A stretch of DNA of 25,669 nucleotides from an alpha proteobacterium 3107 (GCA_001483205.1 JPPB01000064.1:1-25669), one strand, 5' to 3'. Positions 1 through 12,900 are shown, counted from the first letter of the stretch. Notes: generated by a model not told the origin, from the sequence alone. Program-made: numbers and translations.

Positions 1-1276
1 TCAGGAGATTCCGGCCACCGGCACCACCACGTTCCGCCCGCCATATCTGCCGGTTCCGATGGGGGCGATTGCGGGCGAGGCACGGGGGGGTCTGTTTCAG
101 CCCCTGCGCCGGACGCCCCTGCACGACTGGCATGAGGAAAACGGCGCGGATTGGGAGCCGGTCGGCCAGTGGCAGCGGCCTTATTGCTATCTTCGCGGGA
201 CGGAAAGCCGCGAAGAGGCCGTGAGGCGAGAGATCATCAACACCCGCGAAAACCTTGGCCTGCTGGATGCCTCGACCCTTGGCAAGCTGCTGGTCAGGGG
301 GCCGGACGCCGGGCGCTTTCTCGACATGCTCTATACCAACATGATGTCCACGCTAAAGCCGGGCAAATGTCGTTATGGCCTGATGTGTTCGGAAAACGGC
401 TTTCTGATCGATGACGGCGTGGTGGCGCGGATCGACGGCGATACCTTCCTCTGCCACACCACATCCGGCGGGGCAGAGCGCATCCACGGCTGGATGGAGG
501 AATGGCTTCAGACCGAATGGTGGGACATGAAGGTCTATGTCGCCAACCTGACCGAGCAGTTCGCGCAGATTGCCGTGGTCGGCCCGAAGGCCCGCAAGGT
601 TCTGGAAAAGCTGGGGGGTATGGATGTCTCGAAAGCGGCACTGCCGTTCATGGAGTGGCGCGACGGGCGGATCGGCGGGTTTGACGCGCGGGTGTTTCGC
701 ATTTCGTTCTCGGGCGAGCTGAGCTATGAGATCGCGACCCCGGCGGGGCAGGGGCGCGCGTTGTGGGAGACGCTGATAAAGGCGGGCCGGGAGTTCGGCG
801 TGATGCCCTATGGCACCGAATGTCTGCATGTGATGCGGGCCGAGAAGGGCTTTATTATGATCGGGGATGAGACCGACGGCACCGTGATCCCGCAGGATCT
901 GGGGCTGGATTGGGCGATCTCTAAGAAAAAGGCCGATTATCTGGGCAAGCGGGCGCAGGCGCGGGCGCATATGACCAACCCGGACCGCTGGCGGCTGGTG
1001 GGGCTGGAGACAGCGGACGGGTCCGTCTTGCCGGACGGGGCTTATGCGGTCCGGCAGGGGTGTAACGCCAATGGCCAGCGGAACACAGAGGGGCGCGTGA
1101 CCTCGACCTATTTCTCGCCTGTGCTGGGCAGGGGCATCGCCATGGGGCTGGTGCAGAACGGGCCGGAGCGGATGGGCGAGACGATCCGGTTTGGCGGCAC
1201 CGACGGCGCGATGATCGAGGCCAGAATCGTCAATCCGGTGTGGTATGACAAGGGCGGAGAGAAACAGGATGTCTGA
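1..1276 (+). CDS. soxA: Sarcosine oxidase alpha subunit, C-terminal part (5' end outside window)
   Basis: The reading frame is open from base 2 to the stop at 1276, so the gene enters from the left. The roughly 425 visible residues begin just before a TTFRPPYLPVP segment, which in SoxA precedes the C-terminal folate-binding half. The rest matches a GcvT/aminomethyltransferase-like domain (LLDASTLGKLLVRGPDA, RISFSGELSYEIA, GTECLHVMRAEKGF). In the heterotetrameric enzyme this domain transfers the formaldehyde-level carbon from sarcosine demethylation to tetrahydrofolate; the NAD-binding half lies upstream. The ATG at 59 is internal, not a start. The stop overlaps soxG by 8 bases, as expected for a soxBDAG operon. 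This indicates catabolism of glycine betaine or sarcosine. Confidence 0.95.
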   Translation, partial: QEIPATGTTTFRPPYLPVPMGAIAGEARGGLFQPLRRTPLHDWHEENGADWEPVGQWQRPYCYLRGTESREEAVRREIINTRENLGLLDASTLGKLLVRGPDAGRFLDMLYTNMMSTLKPGKCRYGLMCSENGFLIDDGVVARIDGDTFLCHTTSGGAERIHGWMEEWLQTEWWDMKVYVANLTEQFAQIAVVGPKARKVLEKLGGMDVSKAALPFMEWRDGRIGGFDARVFRISFSGELSYEIATPAGQGRALWETLIKAGREFGVMPYGTECLHVMRAEKGFIMIGDETDGTVIPQDLGLDWAISKKKADYLGKRAQARAHMTNPDRWRLVGLETADGSVLPDGAYAVRQGCNANGQRNTEGRVTSTYFSPVLGRGIAMGLVQNGPERMGETIRFGGTDGAMIEARIVNPVWYDKGGEKQDV

Positions 1277-1835
1277 GCGGGCGGGGGTCTCTGCGGGCGA
1301 TCTGGCCAGCGTTGTCGATGCGGGGCAGGCGGGGATGATCACCCTGCGCGGTGATTTGTCCGATCCGGCGCTGATGGCGGCGGTGCAAGCCGCTGTTGGT
1401 GTTGCGGTGCCCGGACAACGGCAGATCACCTTGAGCGCAGAGACCGGCGCGGCTTGGATGTCGCCGGATGAGCTGTTGCTGCTGACCCCTTATGAGGGGG
1501 CCGGGGCGGCGGTCGCCGGTCTGAACGCGGCGCTGACGGGCGCTGGGGTGCATTCCCTGGTGGTCGATGTGTCGGATGCGCGCGCGGCGTTCCGGGTAGA
1601 GGGCGCGGGCGCGCGCGAGGTGCTGACCAAGCTCGCCCCGGTGGATTTCAGCCGCGCGGCGTTCGGCCCCGGCCACATCCGGCGTTCGCGTCTGGCGCAG
1701 GTTCCGGCGGCGTTCTGGATGTCGGGCGAGGACGAATTTACCGTCATCGTCTTTCGCTCGGTCGCCGAATACGCCCGCGACCTGTTGCAGATTGCGGCCC
1801 TGCCGGGGGGCGAGGTGGGGTATTTCAGCGGGTGA
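1269..1835 (+). CDS. soxG: Sarcosine oxidase gamma subunit
   Basis: This 188-residue protein has the expected size and sequence style of SoxG, the small GcvT-like structural subunit of heterotetrameric sarcosine oxidase. It is rich in Ala and Gly, with a central LVVDVSDARAAFRVEGAGAREVLTKLAPVDF segment and a C-terminal EDEFTVIVFRSVAEYARDLL segment that are typical of the family. The start at 1269 is chosen over an in-frame ATG at 1245 because GGAGAG at 1256-1261 sits 7 bases before it and because it overlaps the soxA stop by 8 bases, suggesting translational coupling. It is the last gene of the operon. No clear terminator hairpin follows in the 89 bp before the next gene. Confidence 0.9.
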   Translation: MSERAGVSAGDLASVVDAGQAGMITLRGDLSDPALMAAVQAAVGVAVPGQRQITLSAETGAAWMSPDELLLLTPYEGAGAAVAGLNAALTGAGVHSLVVDVSDARAAFRVEGAGAREVLTKLAPVDFSRAAFGPGHIRRSRLAQVPAAFWMSGEDEFTVIVFRSVAEYARDLLQIAALPGGEVGYFSG

Positions 1836-1924
1836 TCCCTTTGGGGTGCGCCAGTTTCGGGGTTTACTTTTCGATAAGGTTGTGGAACGTTTTGTCCTGA
1901 CAACTTTCCCGAAGGAGAAATCGC

Positions 1925-2335
1925 ATGAAATTTTCTTGTGCAATAGCGGCTTTCGCGCTTGCGGCGGGGGTATTCGCATCACCAGCCCGCGCCGGGACAT
2001 ATCTTTGCGAGATTGCCGCGGACTATACCAGGGGATGGATTGACGGCCAATATCTCATCACGCACGAGCCGGGGGCCGATGTGGCGCTTGTCAGGAGTAA
2101 CGGCGTGTTTTACGACGAGGAACAGTCATTTGAATGGAAAGTCAGAACGGATAATAACCGGTGGCTGACATTCACCTACAACGCCGAAAAAATGCCGACC
2201 GCGCAGGGTGGTTTCGTTCGCGTCCGTTATACGGGGTTCATATCCCGGTCTGATCTGTCTTTCCGGGTCAACGCCAGAGTGGGCCATCATGGTCAGGCCG
2301 AGACCGCCAAAGGCACCTGCGAGGAAAGAGGCTGA
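1925..2335 (+). CDS. Small secreted protein of unknown function
   Basis: The protein has 136 residues, a classical signal peptide (residues 1-23, cleavage expected after SPARA) and a mature chain of about 113 residues. The mature part is probably mostly beta strand and has two cysteines, in YLCE near its start and GTCE at its end, that could form one disulfide closing the domain. An AAGGAG site lies 7 bases before the ATG. From memory it resembles a family of small uncharacterised exported proteins common in Rhodobacteraceae (Cys near the start, GWI motif, HE/HD segment, final Cys), but I know no function for that family. It is separated from soxG by 89 bp and converges with recG. The AT-richer composition and its position outside the sox operon suggest an independent unit. 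Confidence 0.75.
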   Translation: MKFSCAIAAFALAAGVFASPARAGTYLCEIAADYTRGWIDGQYLITHEPGADVALVRSNGVFYDEEQSFEWKVRTDNNRWLTFTYNAEKMPTAQGGFVRVRYTGFISRSDLSFRVNARVGHHGQAETAKGTCEERG

Positions 2336-2404
2336 GCGGTCTCTTCGGACGCCCCGGTGCATGAGATCAAAATCCGGTCGTCACGCCATATGTGCCACCC
2401 CCTG

Positions 2405-6633
<4,229 letters not shown>

Positions 6634-6649
6634 TCAGTGGTATCACTCG

Positions 6650-6678
6650 GCTATAGAAGCGCACCTGCGCAAGGTCCA
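6650..6678 (-). promoter_or_regulatory. Candidate sigma70 promoter for ligA-recG
   Basis: On the minus strand, TGGACC (6678-6673) and TATAGC (6655-6650) are separated by exactly 17 bases, each matching 4 of 6 consensus positions. Transcription would begin near 6643, leaving a leader of about 22 bases before the TTG start that contains the GGGAGG ribosome site. The spacing and position fit well, but short motifs of this quality occur by chance in such sequence. Confidence 0.4.
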
Positions 6679-6735
6679 GTCCCAAGCAGCGCCCGGCGGA
6701 ACGGCCACTGTCTGTTTCCTGAAAGGCCGGGGGTG

Positions 6736-7776
6736 TCAGGCCGCCAGCCCATCCTGATTGAAAAAGTGCAGGCGATCCGGGTCGAATGTCAGCCCGCAGG
6801 TATCCCCCGGCTTAAGCTCGGTATCGCCATTGATCCTGACATTGATCTGGCCTGCCTCATCACAATCAAAGATCACGAACGTGTCGGCCCCCAGATATTC
6901 CAGCACATCAACCGTGCCGTCCACCTCGCCCGTGCCGGATTCGCCGATGGTGATATGCTCCGGGCGAATGCCGAGATGAACCGCATTACCGGAATATGCA
7001 CCGCCCCGTCCGCCCCGGACGGTATATGACCCGCCATCGGTCGCGCACGGCACCACATTCATCTTCGGGCTGCCGATGAACTGGGCCACGAACAGATTGG
7101 CGGGATTGTCGTAAAGCTGTCTCGGTGTGCCGACCTGGGCAATCTTACCGAACTCCAGCACCACGATACGGTCGGCCAGCGTCATCGCCTCGACCTGATC
7201 ATGGGTCACATAGATCATTGACGCCTTCAGTTGCTGATGCAGCTTGGCGATTTCATAGCGCATCTCTACCCTGAGGGACGCATCAAGGTTGGAAAGCGGC
7301 TCATCAAACAGGAATGCCGTCGGGTCGCGGACGATAGAGCGGCCAATCGCCACCCGCTGACGCTGACCGCCCGAGAGATCCTTGGGCCGCCGGTCAAGAT
7401 ACGGGTCGAGCTTGAGAACGCGCGCCGCCTCGGCGACTTTGGTGGCGATCTCGGCCTTTGGCAGCCCTGCCGATTTCAGGGGAAAGCCCACATTGTCCCG
7501 CACCGACATATGCGGGTAGAGCGCATAAGACTGAAACACCATCGCCAGGCCGCGCTTTGACGGCGGTTCTGCCGTGGCGTCGCGCCCGTCGATCAGAATC
7601 TGGCCGCGACTGGTTTCCTCAAGCCCCGCGATCATCCGCAACAGGGTGGATTTCCCGCATCCCGACGGCCCGACGAAGATGACAAACTCCCCTTCGTTGA
7701 TGGTCAGGTCCACCCCCTTGATCACCTGAGCCGCCCCAAACCATTTCTCGACGGATTTGAGTTCGATCATTGACAT
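6736..7776 (-). CDS. Carbohydrate ABC transporter ATP-binding protein (MalK/UgpC type)
   Basis: This 346-residue ATPase energises uptake through the two permeases of the operon. Walker A is GPSGCGKST (36-44), the signature is LSGGQRQR (134-141), Walker B is AFLFDEP (154-160) and the H-loop histidine is H192. A C-terminal regulatory/TOBE region carries HLGIRPEHI. The length and HDQVEAMT segment are those of sugar importers of the CUT1 family (MalK, UgpC, AglK). The first ATG is favoured over the one two codons later because GGGAGG lies 9 bases upstream. It follows the glycosidase stop by 3 bases and is the last gene of the operon. The 114 bp to ligA hold no clear terminator. The name UgpC, often given automatically to this family, would not indicate glycerol-phosphate as substrate. 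Confidence 0.95.
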   Translation of the reverse strand: MSMIELKSVEKWFGAAQVIKGVDLTINEGEFVIFVGPSGCGKSTLLRMIAGLEETSRGQILIDGRDATAEPPSKRGLAMVFQSYALYPHMSVRDNVGFPLKSAGLPKAEIATKVAEAARVLKLDPYLDRRPKDLSGGQRQRVAIGRSIVRDPTAFLFDEPLSNLDASLRVEMRYEIAKLHQQLKASMIYVTHDQVEAMTLADRIVVLEFGKIAQVGTPRQLYDNPANLFVAQFIGSPKMNVVPCATDGGSYTVRGGRGGAYSGNAVHLGIRPEHITIGESGTGEVDGTVDVLEYLGADTFVIFDCDEAGQINVRINGDTELKPGDTCGLTFDPDRLHFFNQDGLAA

Positions 7777-7779
7777 TTC

Positions 7780-9015
7780 TTACGTCCTCCCTGCCCAGGC
7801 CAGCCAGATTGCAGCCGTCCAAGTAAAGTCCGACCCGCCGCAAGGCGCACCGTTTGTCGGGTCGAAATATTCATAGAACCCCCCCTGGCGGATCAGTGCC
7901 TCGGTTTCGCGGCGCAACCGCTCTGCCAGCAGGTTCAGCCCCGCGTCCTTGAGGCCGATGGCGATCAGCGCGTTCATAAACGGCCAGCTCGGGCCGCGCC
8001 AATAGCGTTGCGGCTCGAAACGGTCCGCCTTCGGGTCCGTTGACGGAATGCCGTAGGTCACGGCGTCCCACGCATCCAGAATGCGCTTGTCCATCGCCGG
8101 ATTGCGGATACCGGCATAAAAATGCAGGAAAGCGCCGGAGCTTATGTTGTTGGCCCATTTGCCGCGGCGCAAATCACGCGCATCATAAGAGCCGAGTTCC
8201 TCATTCCAAAGCGACGGCACGGCGGCAGAGAGGTCGGCCATCCAGCCCTCGATCTCTGTGGTGTCCTCGCCCAGCGCCCGCGCGATGTCGATCAAATCCC
8301 GGTCCGCGCGCAGAAGGATAAAGGTCATCGCCGGATCGGTCATCAGAAAGGGGCTGTTTTCCATGATCGCCTGATCATTCCAGCCACAATTCCGGCCAAA
8401 TTCGAGGATGGCGACATATTTGTCGTATTCCTCTTTCTGGGGTCGCCTTTCGGGATCGACATGCCGGGTGTCGCACCGCTCGTAGGGCAAGACGCCGGAG
8501 CCGTCCACGCCCTCCATGCCGATGTCCCAGTCGGGGCAGTTGTCGCGGCCCGATTCCCAGGGGTGGGTGATGGTCGCGGGTCCGTGGACGCAGCGCACGG
8601 TGTGATACCAGCGGTGCCATGCCAGCATTTTGGGGAACAAGGCCCTGATCCGTTCCGCGCCCGCCTGTCTGTCCATTTCCCAGACCTTTGCGGCGACGGT
8701 TGCCGCCACCGGGGGCTGGCTGATGCCGGATGTCGGCGGTGTTTGCCCGGTGTCCCAGATGTCGGGACCGGGGAAATAGCCGGGGCTGTCCTCGTGGAAT
8801 ATGATATGCGGCACCATGCCGCTGTCCCACTGGCTGTTGAACAATGTCTCCAGCTCTGTCCAGGCGCGGTCAATGTCGAATGTGGCAAAGCCCCATGCGG
8901 CAAGAACGCTGTCCCAGTTCCATTGGTAAGGGTAAAGGCCCGAGGTCGGGATCGTGTATCTGCCCTTGTCATTCCGCTCGAGAATCTCACGTGCGGTATT
9001 ATCCAGACTGTTCAT
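7780..9015 (-). CDS. GH63/MGH1-like (alpha/alpha)6 glycosidase, cytoplasmic
   Basis: The protein has 411 residues and no signal peptide. Family marks are PYQWNWDS (29-36), HPWESGRDNCPDWD (151-164), RYWRGPSWPFMNA (337-349) and GFYEYFDP (379-386). In mannosylglycerate and glucosylglycerate hydrolases of GH63, an Asp in the ESG-DN motif and a late Glu are the catalytic acids; D158 and E382 are the likely equivalents here. The family also includes mannosyl-oligosaccharide glucosidases and trehalase-like enzymes, so the exact substrate is not fixed. Its place between permease and ATPase genes, with a 4-base overlap and a 3-base gap, implies that it cleaves the sugar imported by this transporter. 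An alpha-linked osmolyte such as glucosylglycerate, mannosylglycerate or glucosylglycerol is my best inference. Confidence 0.82.
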   Translation of the reverse strand: MNSLDNTAREILERNDKGRYTIPTSGLYPYQWNWDSVLAAWGFATFDIDRAWTELETLFNSQWDSGMVPHIIFHEDSPGYFPGPDIWDTGQTPPTSGISQPPVAATVAAKVWEMDRQAGAERIRALFPKMLAWHRWYHTVRCVHGPATITHPWESGRDNCPDWDIGMEGVDGSGVLPYERCDTRHVDPERRPQKEEYDKYVAILEFGRNCGWNDQAIMENSPFLMTDPAMTFILLRADRDLIDIARALGEDTTEIEGWMADLSAAVPSLWNEELGSYDARDLRRGKWANNISSGAFLHFYAGIRNPAMDKRILDAWDAVTYGIPSTDPKADRFEPQRYWRGPSWPFMNALIAIGLKDAGLNLLAERLRRETEALIRQGGFYEYFDPTNGAPCGGSDFTWTAAIWLAWAGRT

Positions 9016-10229
9016 CCTTTGACTGATCCTGCGGTAAGGCCTTTGGTCATAAAGCGCTCAAGGCCAAGGAAAAGCGCCATGATCGGAACGGTTGCGATCA
9101 CGGACCCCGCCATCAGGTGCTGACGCGGAATCTCGGAGCTGTTGAGCGAGGCGATGCCTCTTGTCAATGTGAATTTCGACGGATCATCCAGCAACATGAA
9201 GGCCAGCAGAAATTCGTTCCACGCGATCATAAAGACGTAGAGCGAGACCGATGCCATGGCGGGCAGGCTGAGCGGCAGGGTGATTTTCCAGATCACCGCC
9301 AGCCGCGACAGGCCGTCCATCAGGCCCGCTTCCTCGACCTCGGCGGGAAGGCCGCGAAAATACCCTTGCAGCATATACAGCGCCACCGGGATCGTCGTTA
9401 CCGGATAGATCATCACGATACCGATGACAGAGTTGCGCAGCCCCAGCATGGAAAAGGCGATATAGATCGGCAGCGCCAGAACGATCATCGGCACCATGTA
9501 GATCAGCAGGATCGAACGGGAAAACGCCGCGCGCCCCTGAAAGCGCAGTCGCGCGACAGCATAGGCCCCGGGGATTGCGAACAAGAGCGTGATCAGAACC
9601 GTCAGGATCGAGATGTAGAAGGATGTCCACAGATAAGAGCCGAAATTGAAGTCCAGGAACAGCTCAAAGTAAGAGCGGAAAAGGTCTGTGCCCTTGGACA
9701 GGTCAATGGAAAAGTCGAGCGGGTTCTTGATCAGCTCTGCCTGGTTTTTCAGGCTGGTCATCACCATCACATAGAACGGGATAAGGACGATTGCGGTGAA
9801 GAAGATATAGCCAAAGCCGGTCATAAACCGGATGACGGCCTCTTCAAATTCATGCCGCGTGAGGGCACCGGGCAGGCATTCCTCCAGAATCGAGAGGGTT
9901 GTCCAGGCGGCGATTGCCCCCAGAACCCCCCAGGCAAAGACCGAACCGATGACAGAGGTCGTTTCCCCGATGGCAATCGGCGCAAGCCCGGCAAGACCCA
10001 GAACCGCGGTTCCGGCGGCAACCAGCGCGGCGGCAAGGGGTCTTTCGACCTGATGCTGCACGGCCCCGAAACCGACGATACCGCCCCACAGCAGCGACAA
10101 CCAGATCACCGGCCTGAACGGGTCGCCGGTGGCAAAGGACATCGCCACCGCAATCGTTGTCGCCAGAACAACCATCCACAGCGCCCCCAGAAGCGGGCCG
10201 GTGATATAGCCATAGCGCAGCATGTTCAT
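9012..10229 (-). CDS. ABC transporter permease, MalG type, with extra N-terminal membrane domain
   Basis: The protein has 405 residues, against about 280-300 for ordinary CUT1 MalG-type permeases. Residues from about 130 onward form the normal six-helix permease, with the EAA loop EEAGLMDGLSRLAVIWKITLPLSLP at 299-323 that docks on the ATPase. Residues 1-125 add roughly four hydrophobic segments (about 10-31, 41-57, 65-84, 92-115) unrelated to the core. The start is well supported: AGGAGG lies 7 bases upstream. Its stop overlaps the glycosidase start and its start overlaps the other permease's stop, each by 4 bases. The extension could stabilise the complex or sense membrane state; nothing in the sequence proves a function. 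Confidence 0.92.
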   Translation of the reverse strand: MNMLRYGYITGPLLGALWMVVLATTIAVAMSFATGDPFRPVIWLSLLWGGIVGFGAVQHQVERPLAAALVAAGTAVLGLAGLAPIAIGETTSVIGSVFAWGVLGAIAAWTTLSILEECLPGALTRHEFEEAVIRFMTGFGYIFFTAIVLIPFYVMVMTSLKNQAELIKNPLDFSIDLSKGTDLFRSYFELFLDFNFGSYLWTSFYISILTVLITLLFAIPGAYAVARLRFQGRAAFSRSILLIYMVPMIVLALPIYIAFSMLGLRNSVIGIVMIYPVTTIPVALYMLQGYFRGLPAEVEEAGLMDGLSRLAVIWKITLPLSLPAMASVSLYVFMIAWNEFLLAFMLLDDPSKFTLTRGIASLNSSEIPRQHLMAGSVIATVPIMALFLGLERFMTKGLTAGSVKG

Positions 10230-11470
10230 AGCCCGTCCTCCTGATTGCCATACCGGAAGAAGAAGAAAGAAAAGATCAGCAGACAGCAGAAGATGATGAC
10301 CGCCACCGCTGCACCCGCGCCGATATTCGAGACGGCAAACGCCTGTTCATAGACGTTCACGGTCAGGGTCCGGGTTCCGGCATTGCCGCCGGTCAGCAGG
10401 AAGATGTCGTCGAACTTGTTGAACGTCCAGATAAAGCGCAGCAGGAACAGGACAGACAGTATCCCCAGAAGCTGCGGCAGGGACAGCGCCCAAAAGACCT
10501 GAAACGGCGAGGCCCCGTCCATATCGGCGGCCTCATACATATCGCTGTCGATGGATTGCATCCGGGCGAGGATGAACAGGAACGACAGCGGGAAATACCG
10601 CCATATCTCGAAAACGGTGACCATGATCAGGGCAAGCGGCTTCTGCCCGAAGAAGTCGATTGAGCTGTCGGTCACGCCCATCTGGACCAGCAGCGCATTG
10701 GCCGAGCCGGAAAACGGGTCGAACAGCAGCACCCAGGCAAAGGCGACGGCAATCACCGGGGCGACATAGGGAAACAGATACAGGCCGCGCAGGATGCCCT
10801 GCCCCCTGAAGGACTTGTTCAGCAGCAGAGAGGCAAACAGGCCGAAAACCAGTGCGCCGACGGTCCCGAAAACGGTGTAGAACAGGGTGACGCCAAGCAC
10901 CCCCCAGAACTCATTGCCATCAAAGACCCTGGCGAAGTTTTCAAGGGTGAAATCTGCGTTGGTCAGAATGTTATCCACAGTTCCGGTCATCACCGGATCA
11001 CCGGCAAGGCGGCCCCCGGCGTCAAGGAAGGCCTGCCCGGCCCTGGCCGGAATGCGAATCTGATCGCGAAAGCCGCCCTCAAGGTCGCCCAGATCACAGA
11101 AAATCCGCGCGCCGGAAATGTTGCACCGCTCATCAATCCCGATCGGCTCTAACCCCTCGGGCCAGTCCTGGGTGAGCGTCACCCCGCTGATCACCTGATC
11201 CTGGCTGGAGTTTCGCAGGCGATAGCGGACGGTGACCTCATCGCCGACTGCCTCGGCATCCCCGCGTATGTCGGCCCGCACTATCGGGGTCGGCGGGCGC
11301 AGATCGGCAAGGCCCACGGGCTTAAAGCTGATCCAGAAGATGGCAAGAAGCGGCAGGATGACCACAAGAGACACCGCCAGCACCGTCGGCAGCAGCAGGC
11401 CCCAGGCAAGGCGGGCCTCTCTGCGCGAAAGTGCCCCAGTGCCGACAGGAGGTGTTGATGTGGTCATCAT
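10226..11470 (-). CDS. ABC transporter permease, MalF type, with DUF11-like periplasmic domain
   Basis: The protein has 414 residues, about 110 more than a simple CUT1 MalF-type permease. The first helix (about 22-48) is followed by a long periplasmic loop (about 62-165). That loop reads like a DUF11-type beta sandwich: VTVRYRLRNSS, SGVTLTQDWPEGLE, then two cysteines (C116, C125) in a CNISG...FCDLGDLEGG pattern. Helices resume at about 188, and the EAA loop is MYEAADMDGASPFQVFWALSLPQ (311-333). By analogy with the E. coli MalF P2 loop, the inserted domain may contact the binding protein. There are two adjacent ATGs; GGAG is 4 bases before the first (11470) and 7 before the second (11467), so the true start may be 11467. 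Confidence 0.92.
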   Translation of the reverse strand: MMTTSTPPVGTGALSRREARLAWGLLLPTVLAVSLVVILPLLAIFWISFKPVGLADLRPPTPIVRADIRGDAEAVGDEVTVRYRLRNSSQDQVISGVTLTQDWPEGLEPIGIDERCNISGARIFCDLGDLEGGFRDQIRIPARAGQAFLDAGGRLAGDPVMTGTVDNILTNADFTLENFARVFDGNEFWGVLGVTLFYTVFGTVGALVFGLFASLLLNKSFRGQGILRGLYLFPYVAPVIAVAFAWVLLFDPFSGSANALLVQMGVTDSSIDFFGQKPLALIMVTVFEIWRYFPLSFLFILARMQSIDSDMYEAADMDGASPFQVFWALSLPQLLGILSVLFLLRFIWTFNKFDDIFLLTGGNAGTRTLTVNVYEQAFAVSNIGAGAAVAVIIFCCLLIFSFFFFRYGNQEDGL

Positions 11471-11491
11471 GTCGCTCCGGTAGAGAAAGGC

Positions 11492-11533
11492 GCGGGGGCG
11501 TGCGCGCGTGACGGGTCAACCGCACGCCCCCGC
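11492..11533 (-). promoter_or_regulatory. Strong hairpin between binding-protein and permease genes
   Basis: GCGGGGGCGTGCG (11492-11504) and CGCACGCCCCCGC (11521-11533) form a perfect 13-bp stem with a 16-base loop, in the 80-bp gap between the binding-protein stop and the permease start. No T-run follows on the minus strand. It is therefore more likely an mRNA 3'-end stabiliser or partial attenuator than a full terminator. Such hairpins after binding-protein genes are known to raise their level relative to the membrane components (for example in the malEFG operon). Confidence 0.7.
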
Positions 11534-11550
11534 AGGGGAAAGGGCTGATC

Positions 11551-12900
11551 CTATTCGATCGCACCCAGTTTGTCGTTCATCTCTGCGACCGCCGCCGCCG
11601 CATCAATGTCACCGTCGATATACTGGCGCACGACGCGGTTGATGATCTGAGAGTTGATCATCTTGGAGGCCCGTGTCAGTTGGCCCTCGGCCACGCCCCA
11701 GCGTTGCGCGACATCAAGGCCGCCGACGATCTCGTCGATCATTTCCTGGGCATAGAGATCACCCAGCGGGGCCTTGCGGTCAACGCCAACCGGCAGAGCG
11801 GCCCATGCGTTGGTAAAGGCGGCAGGATCATCCGCATTGCCGCGCCGCACCGGGAACTTGCCTTCGGGCGCGATGGACAGGGTTTGGGTATAGCCTTCGT
11901 CCATGGAGTATTGGACGAACTCCATCGCCGCGTCGGTGGACGCATCCGTGGTGACGCCGAAATAGCGGACATCGCCCCATGCAGCGCCATCCGGGTTGGA
12001 CGGGCCGGCGAAGTTGGTCACGATGCCCGTCTTGCTGGCAAGCTCGCCGGAAGTCGGGTCATCATTGATGGTCGGCGGCGCGCTGTCACGCAGACCGGCC
12101 AGCTCATCAAGGATGAAGGGCGACCAGATGATCATCGCCGCATTGCCGGAGAAATAGAGCGACCGGGACTGATCCCAATACAGCTCTCCCGGCGGGGAGG
12201 CTTCGGCGATGGCCTTGTAGAACTCGAGAACCTCGGTGGTTCTGGCCTCATCAAGCGGCGCAAAACCGTTTTCATCGACGGGCGAGACGCCATTGGCAAG
12301 GAAGACATGCTCAAGCACCTGAGACATGAAGTTTTCGTCCACCTTGGTCGCGGCAACAAAGCCATACATTTCCGGCGGGTTGTGCAGTGCCGCAATCGCC
12401 GCCACCACATTGGCATAGGAATTGGGGGCCTCAAGACCGGCGGCATCGAACAGGTCTTTGCGATAGACCACCATCTGGGTCCAGCCGTCAACTGGCACCG
12501 AGGCATAGCCGCCTTCAACGGCTGCCATGGTCAATGCGCCGGAGGCAAAGGTGTCGGCACCCAGTGCCTCGACCACATCAGTGGCCGCGTCTGAATCAAG
12601 GATGCCCGCCTCATACCAGGGCAGCGCATATTGCAGGGTGTGATAGATCACGTCCGGCAGGTCACCGGCGGCGAAAGCGGCGGTCGCGCGTGTCCCCAGA
12701 TCGCTTTCCGATACCGGGATCACCTCGACCGTGTGACCGCTGGCCGCCGAGAAAGACGCTGCCATTTCCTGTTGTTTGGCCAACCGCTCCGGCTGTTCCT
12801 CTGTTGTCCAGAAGCGCAGGTTTTCGGCAGAGGCCGCCGTTGTTGCCAGCGCCAGCGCCGTTGCTGCTGCGGACAGGTGGCGAAGATTAGGGATGTTCAT
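11551..12900 (-). CDS. Extracellular solute-binding protein, family 1 (MalE type)
   Basis: The protein has 449 residues and a signal peptide (1-25, cleavage after ASA, mature ENLRFWTTEE). There is no lipobox Cys, so it is a soluble periplasmic protein. The mature chain has the order expected of CUT1 sugar-binding proteins: GHTVEVIPV, DLPDVIYH, VPVDGWTQMVVYRKDLFDAAGLEAP, and a sugar-pocket-like AWGDVRYFGVT segment. It would capture the operon's substrate and deliver it to the two permeases. GGGAGGA lies 7 bases before the ATG, inside the end of lacI, and the start overlaps the lacI stop by 4 bases. The substrate cannot be read from the sequence. Confidence 0.95.
   Translation of the reverse strand: MNIPNLRHLSAAATALALATTAASAENLRFWTTEEQPERLAKQQEMAASFSAASGHTVEVIPVSESDLGTRATAAFAAGDLPDVIYHTLQYALPWYEAGILDSDAATDVVEALGADTFASGALTMAAVEGGYASVPVDGWTQMVVYRKDLFDAAGLEAPNSYANVVAAIAALHNPPEMYGFVAATKVDENFMSQVLEHVFLANGVSPVDENGFAPLDEARTTEVLEFYKAIAEASPPGELYWDQSRSLYFSGNAAMIIWSPFILDELAGLRDSAPPTINDDPTSGELASKTGIVTNFAGPSNPDGAAWGDVRYFGVTTDASTDAAMEFVQYSMDEGYTQTLSIAPEGKFPVRRGNADDPAAFTNAWAALPVGVDRKAPLGDLYAQEMIDEIVGGLDVAQRWGVAEGQLTRASKMINSQIINRVVRQYIDGDIDAAAAVAEMNDKLGAIE

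Noticed and set aside
353..1429. Long antisense open frame opposite soxA/soxG
   Set aside because: Low-complexity Pro/Arg/His-rich translation without domain motifs; a shadow of GC-rich coding on the other strand.
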